Assembly: GCA_027919835.1 (NCBI GenBank)
Contig: JANVFP010000026.1
Coordinates: 558,001 to 622,000 of the forward strand
From: Lentinula raphanica
Lineage: Eukaryota > Basidiomycota > Agaricomycetes > Agaricales > Omphalotaceae
Reading direction: 5' to 3'
DNA length: 64,000 nt
In this document: piece after piece, positions 36,647-48,491 of the stretch
Numbering within the stretch: position 1 is the first letter of the stretch
How the letters are laid out: each line of letters starts with the position of its first letter
Program-made: the position numbers and the translations under genes
Notes under the pieces: generated by a model
What the model was told of the DNA's origin: nothing
Database searches by the model: none
Seen by the model: only the letters and a program-made list of their open reading frames with translations

Positions 36647-37187
36647 TCAAGTAACTACGATAGTAGTGTTGAATGTCTCCATTTCGGGAGACACTGAAGC
36701 CTACAACAACAAGTTAAGAAATTGCACAAACAAGAACCACAATCGAACTCACTCCAAGCAGATAGACATGGGCGACACCCAGTTGAGCATTACCTTTGGC
36801 GAAGTTAGACGGAACAGTGAGCGTAAAATTCTCGTGAGGCGGCAACGTAGTGGTTCCGGGCTCTGTTGTGAACTGGGGATCGAATGGTCCGTTGTACAAC
36901 ACTGTACCAAGTTCCGCAGAGGGTCCGGGACATGGAGAAGAGGCACAGCTCAAGAGTCCAATCACTACGGCGACCTCAGTCGAACCAGTGAGCGAGTCCT
37001 ATGATGACATTGAGAGAGCTTCCGGGATGAGTAACGATAGACAAACCGGTCGGTCGACCATGACGGTGAAATCGGACCCAGCGGCGACTTGGGTCATGTC
37101 TGCAGGAGCACCAATGTTGGCGCTCTGAGCAAGGACGGACGTGGCTGCAGCTACGAGGAGCGAAAACAGGACAGACAAAAGTTGCAT
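36647..37187 (-). CDS. small secreted protein, Nis1-like, copy B
   Basis: Exons 37187-37047, 36998-36753 and 36700-36647 give 146 aa, the same length and intron positions as copy A. The signal peptide is clear (SVLFSLLVAAATSVLAQ). The mature protein shares QVAAGS-FTVM, GLLSCASSPCPGPS, LYNGPFDPQF, a PPHENFTLTVPS block and the TFNTTIVVT end. The two cysteines are conserved in both copies. The pair arose by tandem duplication and differs mainly in the exon 2 start (DSLTGSTE against DSQDPSTE) and in scattered substitutions. Any effector-like function is inferred only from the family. Confidence 0.68.
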
Positions 37188-38163
37188 GATTTCGTAGGGA
37201 GATGAGCTTGAAGGGATGACTGGACCAAGTGGAAGGTAAGATGCTTGGTATATATACCCAACTCTGGGTCCAGAAATGGGACGATGCAACGCGATGATCG
37301 ATGCAACACGGCGATGGAACTTGTATTTTTGGCCGATCTTTGGAGCAATAATTATACAGAATTAGCGGCGGATGTTTCATTGTCACGCGCAATGCGCGAC
37401 TTTCAGCCATAAATTCCGAAAGTGAAGGGGCCCTGCATATTTGCTGTATTTCTTCCAAAACTTTTTCCACTTTCAACGCGCTTCAGCGAGCATCTGCGAG
37501 CATCTTTGAGCACCCGGACGACTTCGTGATAGTTATGACCTTGACGACTTGTTTGAGCATTACATAGATTTCGGTTTCTGTTGTAAAGAAACTCTGAGTC
37601 TCTGAGTCACTGGTAACGGTAAAATATAACTGATAGAACATCTTACATGAGGCTTGCTCCGGGCTCAATACAGTAAAGCTGGATGACTTTTCCTTGCGTC
37701 CACTGTTCCACTGTTGAGTTCATCACTAGTCCACAAATAAAAGAGTAAGGACGAGGAAGGAGAGGGAAGGAGTTCAATGTGGGCTGAGTGGGAGAGGTGG
37801 GTCAGACTCAGTCCATGTCATTGTGATTATGTAATTATCGGCCAATAGTGATCCGCCGGACAAATCCGAAAAAGGAAGCAATTTGCGAAGGGGTCGATCG
37901 AGAATTTTGAAATACTTCGTGTGTTGTAAAAAGCATTCTCTTTGCTTCTGCCATTCTCTCTGCTTCGACCTCTTGTAGCCCTCGATGTTCACTCGGAAAT
38001 ATCCAGGTCTTTCGAGCATGGAACATATACTCTGTCACGCATCAAATGATAGAATTACATAATTCATCATAACCAGTGGTACGCTTAGGTACGCTTGTGA
38101 TTATACCAAGTGTGACTGTCCGACCGTCATCATCCAACCTCAAGCTCAAGATCCTTGAGCTTC
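37188..38163. other. intergenic between divergent genes
   Basis: Contains the upstream regions of Nis1-like copy B and of the coiled-coil gene. Short imperfect GAGCATCT repeats occur at 37487-37512. No further gene is supported. Confidence 0.5.
37247..37258 (-). promoter_or_regulatory. candidate TATA box of Nis1-like copy B
   Basis: GGTATATATACC, a palindromic TATA sequence, sits 60 nt upstream of the ATG at 37187. It reads the same on both strands; its distance suits the minus-strand gene. Confidence 0.45.
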
Positions 38164-40610
38164 ATGGAGCTTCCCCAAACCACTGAGTCACATACCTCGA
38201 ACTCTCTGGAATCGTCTCATGCAATAACTCACTTCACATCTCAGCTTACCGCTTTGATCGACCAAGAACGGATCCAAGTCGCTGAAAGCTATCAGCGAAA
38301 GTTGGCCGAGGTTGAAAGCCAACATACTGCAGCTCTAGATGAGGCCACATTCTTTCGCGCCCAGAACGAGAAGATGACTCTTTCTTACCGGGAACTTCAG
38401 CACCAGCTGGACATAGCCAAGCGAGAATTAGCAGATCGAGGAGACACTTCACTGTCCAGGCAAACTCGTTGCGCTGCCGGCCTTTTGATTTCATACTTTC
38501 GCAAACGCGCTGCGAAGTTTCAAGCCATGCACAACGATTCGACGACGCGGCTAGTTCAGGCATTATCCGAACAACAAGCCATGCAGATCGAGCTGAAGCT
38601 GTCTCGTGCAAGGACGAATACGCTAGAACAGGAATCGCAACAACTGGAGACATCGAGAGCCGCGGAGAGGAATGAGAGAGAATCATTGGAAAGCTCCAAT
38701 GCGGCTCTCAAGAAGTCCTTGGTGGAGGTTAAGGCTGCAGAGTTATCTGCAAAGACGTACGCATACTATTTCAGGGAACAGAGTACGGCCTTGCAACAGG
38801 AACTTGTGAAGGTCAAGGCAGATCGCGAAGCGGAGCAGCAACGCCTGCTGAACGAGGCGGTACAGCTCCGGCAAGACTTGGAGAGGGCGAAAAATGTCGC
38901 CCTGCGCCACGAGACCAGAGCGAACGACGCCACAAAACGATTGGAGATATTGTCGCAGTTGCTGGGTCTTCACAAACGAGAACCGGGTTCAACCTTCAAT
39001 GGCGTCCAACATCAGGTGGAAACTGGTCATCCGACGGTGGCGCAGGTCCAAGACCAATCGCTCTCGCTGTCCGCGCGGCACTCGACAGTGACAGAGACTG
39101 TCTTGCCTGAAGCCAGAACGTCCCCCGTCGATGCGCAGACACACGCGAATGAACAGATAGAAGACCTTCGTCGTCAGCTCTCGTCTGTTCAGGAGAACCG
39201 GGACGATCTCGAGAAACGTATTTCCTCGCTAGCTGATGCCCTCTATCACCACGAACTAGCGATTCATGATCCAGGATCTAACATCTTGAAGCCTTCGCCA
39301 AGGCTCGTCTCCATCTGGGAGGCAATATACCACCTCCTCCCCGTTTCAGAGCAGCAAAATTTCGAATTTCCGGTCTGTTTCCCCGAATTCCTTACTAAAG
39401 ACACAACGGCTGTCACTTCTGCCATTTATGCTCTCGTTGACCGGCTTCGATCTTGTCTCGATGCTGCATGTGGTCGGCTTCGCCAGACCTTGGCTGAACG
39501 GGATCTTCGGATAAGATCACTTCAGGATCAATTGGCGGGGCAGACAGTGGAACCCTCGTTGATCGTCGTTTCACCAATTTCACCTTCTATGAGCCTGTCT
39601 GGTATGAGTAATTCTGTTGATAATGCTTCATCTTCTTACTGACCGGTTCGATAGACGACTCGTCTATCGCACAAGTAGAGGCTGAACGACCATCAGAATC
39701 GCAAACTCCGATACCAGATACCGAGTTCACTGTGGTGAAACCAGAACCAGATCTTGCACCTTCGCTGCTTCTCACACCTTCTACGAATATCCCATCTCCT
39801 TTGAAGGACACACATGACATAGAATCATTTATCACATCAACCATAGTACCTGTGCATCACTCTCAGATTGAAGTCTCACCAGATACCAAACGTATGAGTA
39901 TTGCTGGCCTTCCATCTCCTAGGATAACGCCTTCAAAACCGCCAGTCGATTCTGAGGCGTCCAGTTTTTCAGTAGTCAACGAGAAACCCTCACTGTCTAA
40001 ACGCAAACGAGGACCATCAGCTAGAACTGATACCAAACGTGTGATACCATCTCCATCAGCTGCCTCGTCGTCGAACATTACTAGTACGTACTGGTTGATC
40101 TGTTCGTATCCATCCAGACTGACCTTGCCCGAAGTAGATTCCACCAGGCCCAGAGCGAAGCGCTCGCGGGCGGGGATGGGAGACTCGTCTCAAAGCGTTC
40201 CCCAGAAACGGCGTAAAAAGATTGACACTGTCAAAGAGGAAACATTTGCGTCCACGCCCTGCTTGATTGAGTCCACTACTAGTAGAACTCGGCCTCGTAT
40301 CGTTCGACAACTCGCTTATGTGGAGATTGTCGTACCGAGAAGGACAAAGCAACATTTTCCGCGGCGGACTCTTACGGAGACTACCAGTCATGGTCCATCT
40401 CCTCTTACGGACCAGTCATCCCCAACGGCCTACTCGGATAATCTACAGGAGACTGAGGTTGAGAGCTCGGAACCAGACCCGCACCTCTCTCGGACTCGCA
40501 AGGCCAGTGCCAGTCCTGAGCCTTCTCCTACGGACGAGTCGATCACAACGGTTGACTCGGATATTGTGGAGGTCGCTATTTCGGACTCAACCCCGATATC
40601 AGTATCATGA
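38164..40610 (+). CDS. coiled-coil protein of unknown function with basic C-terminal region
   Basis: Exons 38164-39601 and 39655-40610. A second, 51-nt intron at 40084-40134 (GTACGT..GAAG, internal CTGAC) is probable; because 51 is divisible by three the frame is unchanged either way, giving about 780 or 797 aa. The first ATG in frame is at 38164. Residues ~20-290 form near-continuous coiled coil (LTALIDQERIQVAESYQRKL, QQELVKVKADREAEQQRLL). Another coiled segment is near 330-365. A compact helical region follows (SIWEAIYHLLPVSEQ). The C-terminal third is disordered with lysine/arginine clusters (KRKRG, PRAKRSR, PQKRRKK) that look like nuclear localisation signals. The family was not recognised. 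A nuclear or chromatin-linked role is only a guess from composition. Confidence 0.72.
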
Positions 40611-40947
40611 ACTCTCTCTCTCATTGTCGTGCTCCGACGCATGTGGGCGTCGAGCTATTAGCAGGTAGATTTTACTCTTGATTTTGCAATGGTGCTGCAC
40701 GCGAACCACACTTGTTGTAATTATACGAAGATACCGAATGGAACTCATTGAATGAAGACTTTTATTTCGTCTTGACATAGAAATACAGTTGTGATTGCTC
40801 GAATGGAGCCCCAAAAATACATCATGGTCGTAATGAATACAAGAAAATGCAAAACCCCGCCAGTGAACAGGACTAGGGGACTGCGAAGATAAGGATCGTA
40901 AACGACTCATAGCCTCTATAGAGATGAATAATACTGACCTCGTTAAA
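40611..40947. other. intergenic, convergent 3' ends
   Basis: Short convergent spacer that should hold the 3' UTRs of both flanking genes. Nothing else is seen. Confidence 0.5.
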
Positions 40948-41540
40948 TCATGAATCAGAAGAGTTAGTCGATGCCCAAGAGGCCTTTCGACTTTGGTGAT
41001 GGCTCATTTCCCTGCGATACGGATACACTCGTGCACCACGAGCAATGCGTCGTTGAGGGTGATTAACTAGTTTCAACGCAGGGCCGATAAGTAGTAGTGG
41101 TTTTTGGGATTCTGGTCCCGGGGGAGGAACGACGACGACTGCCTCTGCATGAGCCATATCGGTTGGCACAAGTCGCATGAATGGCTGACCACGCTGAGCA
41201 GAAGTCTGGGACGTAGGGCTCGGGCTCTGGAAGGAAGGATCGGAAGGGAAGGGGGAAGGAGATCGTGAGTCGTCCGTGATGGAAGATGAGGTGGAGAATT
41301 TGCGTGGGATAGGGACAGACGGGCGAGGAGCGTAAAGAGGGATCGTATGTGACTAGATTATAAGGTGCATGAGTACGATGTAAGTTAGATTGAGGACGAT
41401 ATACTTACAGGACGTGAATCGGGTAAGGAATGGATGTGCTCAATTCCAGGCAGGCGTAAAGGCATAGGAGTCGCTACTGGGCAAAGTGGGGGTAGAATAG
41501 GTAGCTCTTGGGCGGAGGAGGAGGTAGTGGTGAAAGCCAT
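40948..41540 (-). CDS. small proline-rich protein of unknown function (178 aa)
   Basis: Two exons, 41540-41409 and 41352-40948. The ATG at 41540 opens MAFTTTSSSAQELPILPP. An upstream in-frame extension exists but is preceded by low-quality sequence, so this start was preferred. The first ~100 residues are Pro/Ser-rich and disordered. The only ordered-looking block is near residues 125-160: PLLLIGPALKLVNHPQRR followed by IARGARVYPYRR. I recall similar short proteins in other Agaricomycetes but know no function. It has no signal peptide or membrane span. Confidence 0.6.
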
Positions 41541-42170
41541 TTTGGAAGTAAGAGAGTTAGGAGTGGTATGGGATGTGCAAAAAATGCGGTCGTTGTTGTT
41601 CAAAGCGATTATTAATGAAGCGGTAAGATCTATGTTCCACCTGGGAGATCCTGCCTTGAGATAAAGAGAGAAAGGGTATAACCGATACAAAAGAGCCGTT
41701 AGAAGAGGAGAGAAGGGGAAAAGAGGATAAGTTGTCCGGAGAAAGGCGGTTCAGCATCGCTTTATAAGTCCAAAATAGTCAATGATGCTTTCATTCTATT
41801 GAGAAGTAAAGTGTACAATGAGTATTGATACTATCGCATTGTCGCAAGGCCTCGTTGACCATTGTGCAGATTTTAGGAATAAGAAGGAAATTTACAAAAG
41901 GTTCTCAGTTTGGTTGTGTTTGGTAGCGTCGAAGAATTGAGTCATTAGGCGCCCGGCGCCTAACCTTCACTATAGTGGTCAAATATCATTGTTCTCTCTT
42001 CCTACTCAATAAGATACTGACTAGAAAATGCCACTTGACGTTCTTACGATGAAGTACAATTGCACAAGAGGAGAATAGCTGGCCATGATTTTCAGCGAAT
42101 TGTACGCTATTGCACGCCGAATGTCGAGAGCAAATCAACGGGCGTCTAATCACCTCTCCTACTTACTCCC
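41541..42170. other. intergenic between divergent genes
   Basis: Contains promoters for the small proline-rich gene and for the AC19 gene. A GC-rich perfect palindrome lies at 41945-41963. Confidence 0.5.
41945..41963. repeat. GC-rich palindrome with TTAGGCGCC arms
   Basis: TTAGGCGCC at 41945-41953 and its reverse complement at 41955-41963 are separated by one base. Single TTAGGCGCC words also occur at 27979-27987, and AGGCGCCT at 61163-61170. It lies between divergent promoters and could be a binding site. Confidence 0.5.
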
Positions 42171-42721
42171 ATGGCTACTTCAGAAGTTCCTCCAAAAGTT
42201 CGCATTGTCTGTAGCCATTTCACGCTCACAGCAAACTCGTAACTCAAGTACTGCAAACAGATGAAAGGCGCGGCACCTGATCTTTCTGCTGCAACATATC
42301 AAGTCTACGACGAATCACATACTATGGGGAATGCGCTACGATGGATGCTCATGAAAAAGTCAGTCACTGAAATTCTTAGCTGGTATTCTGCTCAACTCGC
42401 TTCTCTCTATAGTCCAAAAGTAGAGTTTTGTGGATACAGGTGGGTGTTGTATCCTTCAGTACACTTCTTTTGACGTCCTGAGCTGTTCTAGTGTACCTCA
42501 TCCTTCAGAACCAAATATTCAGATCCGAATACAGATGTATGGTGTGTGGTAGCCAATGTCCTTCGAATCTGCCTGCTAACTCCGTCGTAGATAATCTCTC
42601 GTCGTTACAAGCCCTTATAAAAGCTCTGGATGATTTAAATAATCTCTGCGATTCGATAAACACAAAATATACCGAAAGTCTTCAAAACGACGGTTATCAG
42701 AGATGGGATGAGAAGAGCTAG
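42171..42721 (+). CDS. RPC19: DNA-directed RNA polymerases I and III subunit AC19
   Basis: Five exons, 42171-42197, 42261-42358, 42413-42439, 42492-42541 and 42591-42721, encode 110 aa. The RpoA/Rpb11-type dimerisation fold is plain: APDLSAATYQVYDESHTMGNALRWMLMK, then NPKVEFCGYSVPHPSEP across two introns, and IQIRIQMYDNLSSLQALIKA. AC19 pairs with AC40 in the assembly core of RNA polymerases I and III. Exons 1 and 3 are each only 27 nt. The first exon (MATSEVPPK) is inferred from frame and from the normal family N-terminus; translation could otherwise begin at the ATG at 42261, losing nine residues. Confidence 0.93.
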
Positions 42722-43492
42722 AGAAGATGATGAAGTTTCATATGAATGTAGTCTAGGTGTCTCCTTGTGAGTCTTACTCTCGTTTGTATCCCCTCCAGAA
42801 TTTTCATTATCGTGCAGGTATCCATATTGTTGTGCAACATTGCTTGTATCCAGGTCCATCTGAGTAGTAACTGAAGACCGTATATCATCTTCGATGCCCT
42901 GTGTCAAAGAACATTGTTGCAGTGATGTATTGCCAAACGCGTGAAGTGCTCGAAGTTCGACTGGTGTGGATCACTTTCCGAAACGATTGTAGCATCAAAC
43001 GGGGATTGCGATGAGACGAAGAACCACTAGAACTGTTCCTTACCTCGGTCGACATCATAGTTGAAGGTTCAGAAATTTTGGTGCGTTGCATTCATCCCTC
43101 ATGGTGTCTCCTGTCTCTGATTGGTTCAGGAAATCTCTATGAGAGCTGGTATCCTCTACACAACTTCTCTGATCTTCAACGGCTCCGATACCTCCGAGTT
43201 TCTACGGTTATTCTATTCTCATCCAGTAACTCAAATTTTGGCAATACCTCGCAAAAAGATCGCGGTTATCTTGACGTGTTACCCAATGTATTGAGGTCAA
43301 CTGGTACAGTCACAATACCTGAAAGTCTCTCTCCTTAGCATATGCTCATGAACATGATGGTGTTCCTCTCCTCACGGAGTAAGCTCGCTTCGTCTGCAAC
43401 TAATTTAACCAGCATTGCCCGCCACGACACACTTGAGCGACTCAAATAAAAGCAACACGTTTGCATTCTCTGACTATCTCTGTTTCCCCAAT
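42722..43492. other. intergenic before the mannanase pair
   Basis: Minus-strand open frames at 42635-42907 and 42885-43091 have GTAAGG and TTCTAG signals nearby and might be part of a short gene. No complete model with start and stop could be assembled and no domain is visible. The right part is the promoter of the first mannanase. Confidence 0.4.
43444..43452 (+). promoter_or_regulatory. candidate TATA-like element of mannanase copy A
   Basis: AAATAAAAG lies about 41 nt upstream of the ATG at 43493. It is an imperfect TATA match, close to the start codon. Confidence 0.25.
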
Positions 43493-45651
43493 ATGGCGAG
43501 AGTATTTGGGCTGCTTGCTTTATTGCCAGTCATTGCAAAACTGACAACGGCTCAGAGCGTTCCAGAATATGGACAGTGTGGCGGTATAGGTTTTACAGGT
43601 GGTACCAGTGAGTTCAAAAGAACTGCCGGTCAAACTTCCGCGCTTACACTTTATCCATAGCTTGTGCTGCAGGGAATACTTGTGTAGTCCTAAACCCTTA
43701 CTATTCGCAATGCCTTCCCGGAGCATCTTCCGCTAGCAGTAGCGTTTCTTCTGTCTCGGCCACCTCGACCACGGGAACAGGAACGAGCACCACAAGTACT
43801 TCTTCCTCTCCGACCGCTACTGTTTCAGGATTCGTGAAAACTTCCGGAACGCAGTTTGTATTGGATAACAAACCTTTCACTGTTGTCGGGTGAGTGCCCA
43901 TCTGTTTCTCTCTGCGTTGTGCCGCACCCTTTCTCATCATCTCCCTTTTGACAGAGCCAATTCGTACTGGGTTGGACTCATGAACTACGATACTACAGAC
44001 ATGAACACTGCCTTCTCAGACATAGCAGCTACAGGGGCGACAACGGTCAGGACTTGGTGAGTAAAACCCTGTTGCTTACAATCTACTCATCCCGAGTCGT
44101 GATTTGTAGGGGGTTCAATGAGGTGACCACACCGGACGGCGTAGCGTACTATCAGAGCTGGTCCGGGTCAACGCCTACTGTCAACACTGGTGCAAATGGG
44201 CTAGAAAATTTTGGTTGGTTCATCGTATTAGGTTTTGTCGATCTGCAATGACCTTCTTGGTGTTTAGACACCGTCGTCTCCATCGCGAAAGCTCACGGTT
44301 TGAGGCTCATCGTTACCTTGTGCGTTGAATGTTTGGCCTCCTGCGTGAAATTGAAGCGAATTTGTACTGAACTGGTTTTACAGAACCAATAATTGGTACA
44401 GTCTGTCTCGTACGTGCAGAAATAGTCCAAGATACTCAATGATCCCTCTATGATATGATACAGGTCTGACTACGGTGAGCGTCCTTACTGTCCGTAAAAA
44501 TTGCATGACTTGACGGACCATTCTCACCTAGGTGGTATGGACGTTTATGTCAACCAACTCCTTGGTCAAGGATCTCCTCATGATTACTTCTACACAAATG
44601 CCACTGTTATTGTGAGTCAACTGACACCCAGACTAGCCGAAGATTCATTGAAAACTTTTGCTCAGGCTGCGTATAAAAACTACGTCAAAACGTTTGTTAG
44701 TCGCTACGTCAACGAGCCAGGTATTCTTGTAGGTCGTTCCTTTACATACCATCAAACGCAGCATAGAATCAATGATTCTCCTTACAGGGATGGGAACTAG
44801 CTAATGAGCCTAGATGTCTCGGTTCAACTAGGTATGTTGTCGTTGACTGGTTTGCCAGAACTCCGTTGGTGATGATTTTCCAGTGCTACATCCGGCACCT
44901 GTACCGTCTCAACTATCTCGACGTGGGCAGCGGAACTCTCTGCCTTCATCAAGTCGATCGACTCAAACCATCTGGTAGCCATCGGTGACGAGGGATTCTT
45001 CAATGATCCTGGCAACCCCGTCTATGTATACCAGTATGTGCTTCGTGAAAACATGCCATCATCAGATTCAATTACTCATCGATGCTGTTGTAGAGGAAGC
45101 GCCGGCATCGACTTCGCAGCCAACCTTAACATTAGCACACTGGATTTCGGAACCTTCCATGTAAGGGCTATTTAACTTTCCTGAGAGTTTCTGACCCCAA
45201 TTGATTCTCCAGCTTTACCCTGTAAGCTTTGCACTACTTATTTCGTCGTTCTGGTAGTCTGATTACAGTTATCTCCACAACACAGGACAGCTGGGGTGAA
45301 TCTGACAACCCATTCGGAACACAATGGATCGAAGACCATGCCACTTCAATGTTGGCATCCAACAAACCTGTGATCATGGAAGAGTTCGGGACGACTAGCA
45401 ATCAAAGTGATGTCTATGCCACATGGTATTCGACCATCTTGAGCACTGGACTGACGGGAGATCTGATTTGGTAAGTGGTTAAACCATGTTACTACCCTAT
45501 CTCTAACGAATGGAGCTACAGGCAAGCTGGTTCAGACTTGACGACCGGTCCAACACCAAACGATGGATATGCTGTATACCCTGGAAGTGATGTCTATGTT
45601 CTAGACACACAGCATGCGGCTGCATTGAAAGCTAGAGATGGGAGTGCCTGA
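43493..45651 (+). CDS. endo-beta-1,4-mannanase, CBM1-GH5_7, copy A
   Basis: Fifteen exons: 43493-43607, 43661-43889, 43955-44056, 44110-44213, 44268-44319, 44384-44395, 44464-44474, 44532-44611, 44666-44728, 44788-44831, 44884-45033, 45094-45160, 45213-45221, 45286-45470 and 45522-45651; 450 aa. Order: signal peptide (to ~residue 21, LTTAQ), cellulose-binding CBM1 (VPEYGQCGGIGFTGG .. CAAGNTCVVLNPYYSQCL), Ser/Thr linker, then a GH5 subfamily 7 barrel. The acid/base glutamate is in GWELANEPRC and the nucleophile in PVIMEEFGTT. FVKTSGTQF, RTWGFNEV and TNNWSDYGG are standard mannanase blocks. It is secreted and cleaves internal bonds of mannan and galactoglucomannan in plant cell walls. Three exons are tiny (12, 11 and 9 nt), and each is required to keep the conserved text. 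Confidence 0.95.
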
Positions 45652-46321
45652 TTCTACGAGGAGAAATTGTTTCGGTAAAATGTCGTATACTCGTGCCCAC
45701 ACTCTCAACGTGGGTTGTACATTCTTCATAGCGACCCGCTTAACATGTGGGCTAGGAATTGCTGCTGCTCTGAGCTCTTCGGTGCCTATAGACTGGGAAC
45801 AAAGGCATAGCGTGCCTAACAAGGCCTAACACTGCAATGTATGTCTGAACTCATAATGAAATCAAACTAACTTTGATCCTGGTTCCTATTGAGCCACGAA
45901 CTGACAGCTTTGTTTCGACGAATTTGATATCTAGAAGCTTTGGCATTTGCTCAACGTGAACATCCAGACGCTGCTGGGTTTATCTCGCCTAAAGGTCGCC
46001 TGATGTCTACCATTCGAAGCGTGCAATCTGCTCATCGATCAATGCAGAGTTGGTGCGTCGCAGTCATCTGGCAGGGCCACCTTGCCTTCATTAACCCCCT
46101 TGCACGCAAACTCTTGCTGCAAGACCCGGGCCGCTTCAAATATCCATGACACTTTTCCGTGAGCTTTCGAATTTCGAGCGGATAAAGCTCGCTTTGGATT
46201 GTCATACTGGGCTACACCATCTATCGAGCGTGGTCGTGCCTTGCCTTTCCGCACTTCAAAAAGCAGATATGTGAACGATTTCTTTAAGTATTCGAGGTCC
46301 CATCCCCAAAACTTCATCGCA
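45652..46321. other. spacer between tandem mannanases
   Basis: Carries the 3' UTR of copy A and the promoter of copy B. No extra gene was recognised. Confidence 0.5.
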
Positions 46322-48491
46322 ATGAATTTCCTATATGGCTTGGCTTTCATATCACTCATCTCAATCAGTACTGCACAAGATGTTCCCGAATATGGGCAGT
46401 GCGGTGGCATTGGTTACACAGGATCTACTAGTAAATGGGACTTCGTTGAAGACTTATTTCTTGAGGACTAACACTATGCATAGCTTGTGCTGCTGGAAAC
46501 ACATGTGTGGTGTTGAATGACTATTATTCTCAATGTCTCCCTGGAGCCTCTTCCAGTAGCATCTCCTCCACCTCGACCACTAGCTCAGGGACCACCACCA
46601 CCACAACCTCGACTTCACCCACCGCTACTGTGTCTGGTTTCGTCAAAACTTCAGGAATGCATTTCGCATTGGATGATAAGCCCTTCACCCTAGTTGGGTG
46701 AGTACGCATTCCGCAATGACATTTGCTAGCTTCAACGCGAAATTTCTATCCATCACCAGAGCCAACGCATACTGGGTCGGGCTTATGAACTATGCTATCG
46801 CAGATATGAATACTGCGTTCGCTGACATTGCAGCTACAGGCGCGACCGCGGTCAGAACATTGTGAGTAGATGCAGTCCTTGTCTTGTACAGCTAAGTTGA
46901 CAGAAACAAATCAAGGGGATTCAATGAAGTGACTACACCTGACGGTGTAGCTTACTATCAAAGCTGGAATGGCTCTACGCCTACTATCAATTTCGGTGCC
47001 AATGGTCTCGAGAATTTCGGTTTGTGTATTGTGATCTGAACCAAATCTTTGATGCCAATTTGCTACTCAGATAACGTTGTTGCAGCAGCGAAAGCTCATG
47101 GGCTAAGACTCTTGGTTACTTTGTACGCACGATTTCATAGACCCTGTTCACCTGTATGACATTCAATGCGTCCGCTAGAACCAACAACTGGTATGCTCTC
47201 TATCACTGATAGATTCGAGTCTCTGAAAACGTGTCTGTCTTCCACCTAATGCAGGTCAGACTACGGTAGGGATTTTATCATATACTACTAACTCGACAAT
47301 GGAAATGATCTCATTGTTTACTCTTAGGTGGTATGGACGTATACGTCAATCAACTGCTTGGGCAAGGTTCCCCTCACGATTATTTCTATACAAATGCTAC
47401 TGTTATTGTAAGTAGAGGCCAAGAAATAGTTCTATAGAATACTGAAGTCGGACAACACAGGCTGCGTACAAAAACTACGTCAAGACGTTTGTCACTCGTT
47501 ATTTGAACGAACCTGGAATTCTCGTTCGTGCACTATCAGTCTTATATGATACTTGACAGTATGTCTAACACGAACATGAACGTTTTTCCATAGGCATGGG
47601 AGCTGGCGAATGAACCTAGATGTCTTGGGTCGACAAGGTGAGAATTTGCAGATATTAACCAACTCGAAGCCCACCACATATATTATGTGTCTTCCTTCAA
47701 AGTGCTACCTCCGGAACATGCACGGTATCAACAATATCCAACTGGGCTGCTGATATTTCTGCCTTCATCAAGTCAATTGATACAAACCACTTGGTGGCCA
47801 TCGGAGATGAAGGCTTTTTCAACGATCCGGGGAACCCAATCTATGTATATCAGTACGTGCTATATTCTATGTACCATTTGGTTGTAAGATCTTCAACTAA
47901 GTTCATTGCCACAGAGGAAGTTTGGGCATCGATTTTAATGCCAATCTGAACATTAGCACGTTAGATTTCGGGACCTTCCATGTGAGTGGGTGACGCCTTA
48001 ACGAAACATGTAACTGAGCACTCATTGGTTTTGTTTGACCTCCACTAGCTTTATCCTGTCAGTTCATTGATAGTTATCTGACTGTTCGAGCTGACGTGGT
48101 AATGCAGGAAAGTTGGGGCGAAGCTGATAGCCCAGGTACTTTCGGGTCGCAATACATTACCGACCATGCTACCGCCATGATAGCATCCAACAAGCCTGTC
48201 ATCATGGAAGAGTTCGGCGTGACCATCGCTAACCAAAATGATACCTACGCCGGCTGGTATTCTACTATCTTGAGCACCGATCTTACGGGTGACCTGATCT
48301 GGTCAGAATCCAACACATACTACAGGATTTAGTCGATGTTTCTAACGACTGTGCTTTACAGGCAAGCTGGTTCTGATCTGACCAATGGTCCAACGCCGAA
48401 TGATGGATATGCTATATATCCTGGTAGTGATGTATATGTTCTCGATACTCAGCACGCAGCGGCATTGAAAGTCAGAGATGGCAGCTCATGA
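46322..48491 (+). CDS. endo-beta-1,4-mannanase, CBM1-GH5_7, copy B
   Basis: Fifteen exons in the same order and phases as copy A: 46322-46430, 46484-46697, 46760-46861, 46916-47019, 47071-47122, 47179-47190, 47255-47265, 47328-47407, 47461-47523, 47594-47637, 47703-47852, 47915-47981, 48049-48057, 48108-48301 and 48362-48491; 446 aa. Signal peptide, CBM1 (YGQCGGIGYTGST .. CAAGNTCVVLNDYYSQCL), Ser/Thr linker and GH5_7 domain are all present. Both catalytic glutamates remain (AWELANEPRC and PVIMEEFGVT). At the 46861/46916 junction the codon is TTG (Leu) where copy A has TGG (Trp), in the block RT-x-GFNEV, where mannanases normally have Trp. Otherwise the frame is intact. It is a tandem duplicate that has begun to diverge. 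Confidence 0.94.

Noticed and set aside
42635..43091. Possible two-exon gene on the minus strand
   Set aside because: Splice-like signals exist but the frames do not join into a complete reading frame, and the left part overlaps the AC19 3' exon.
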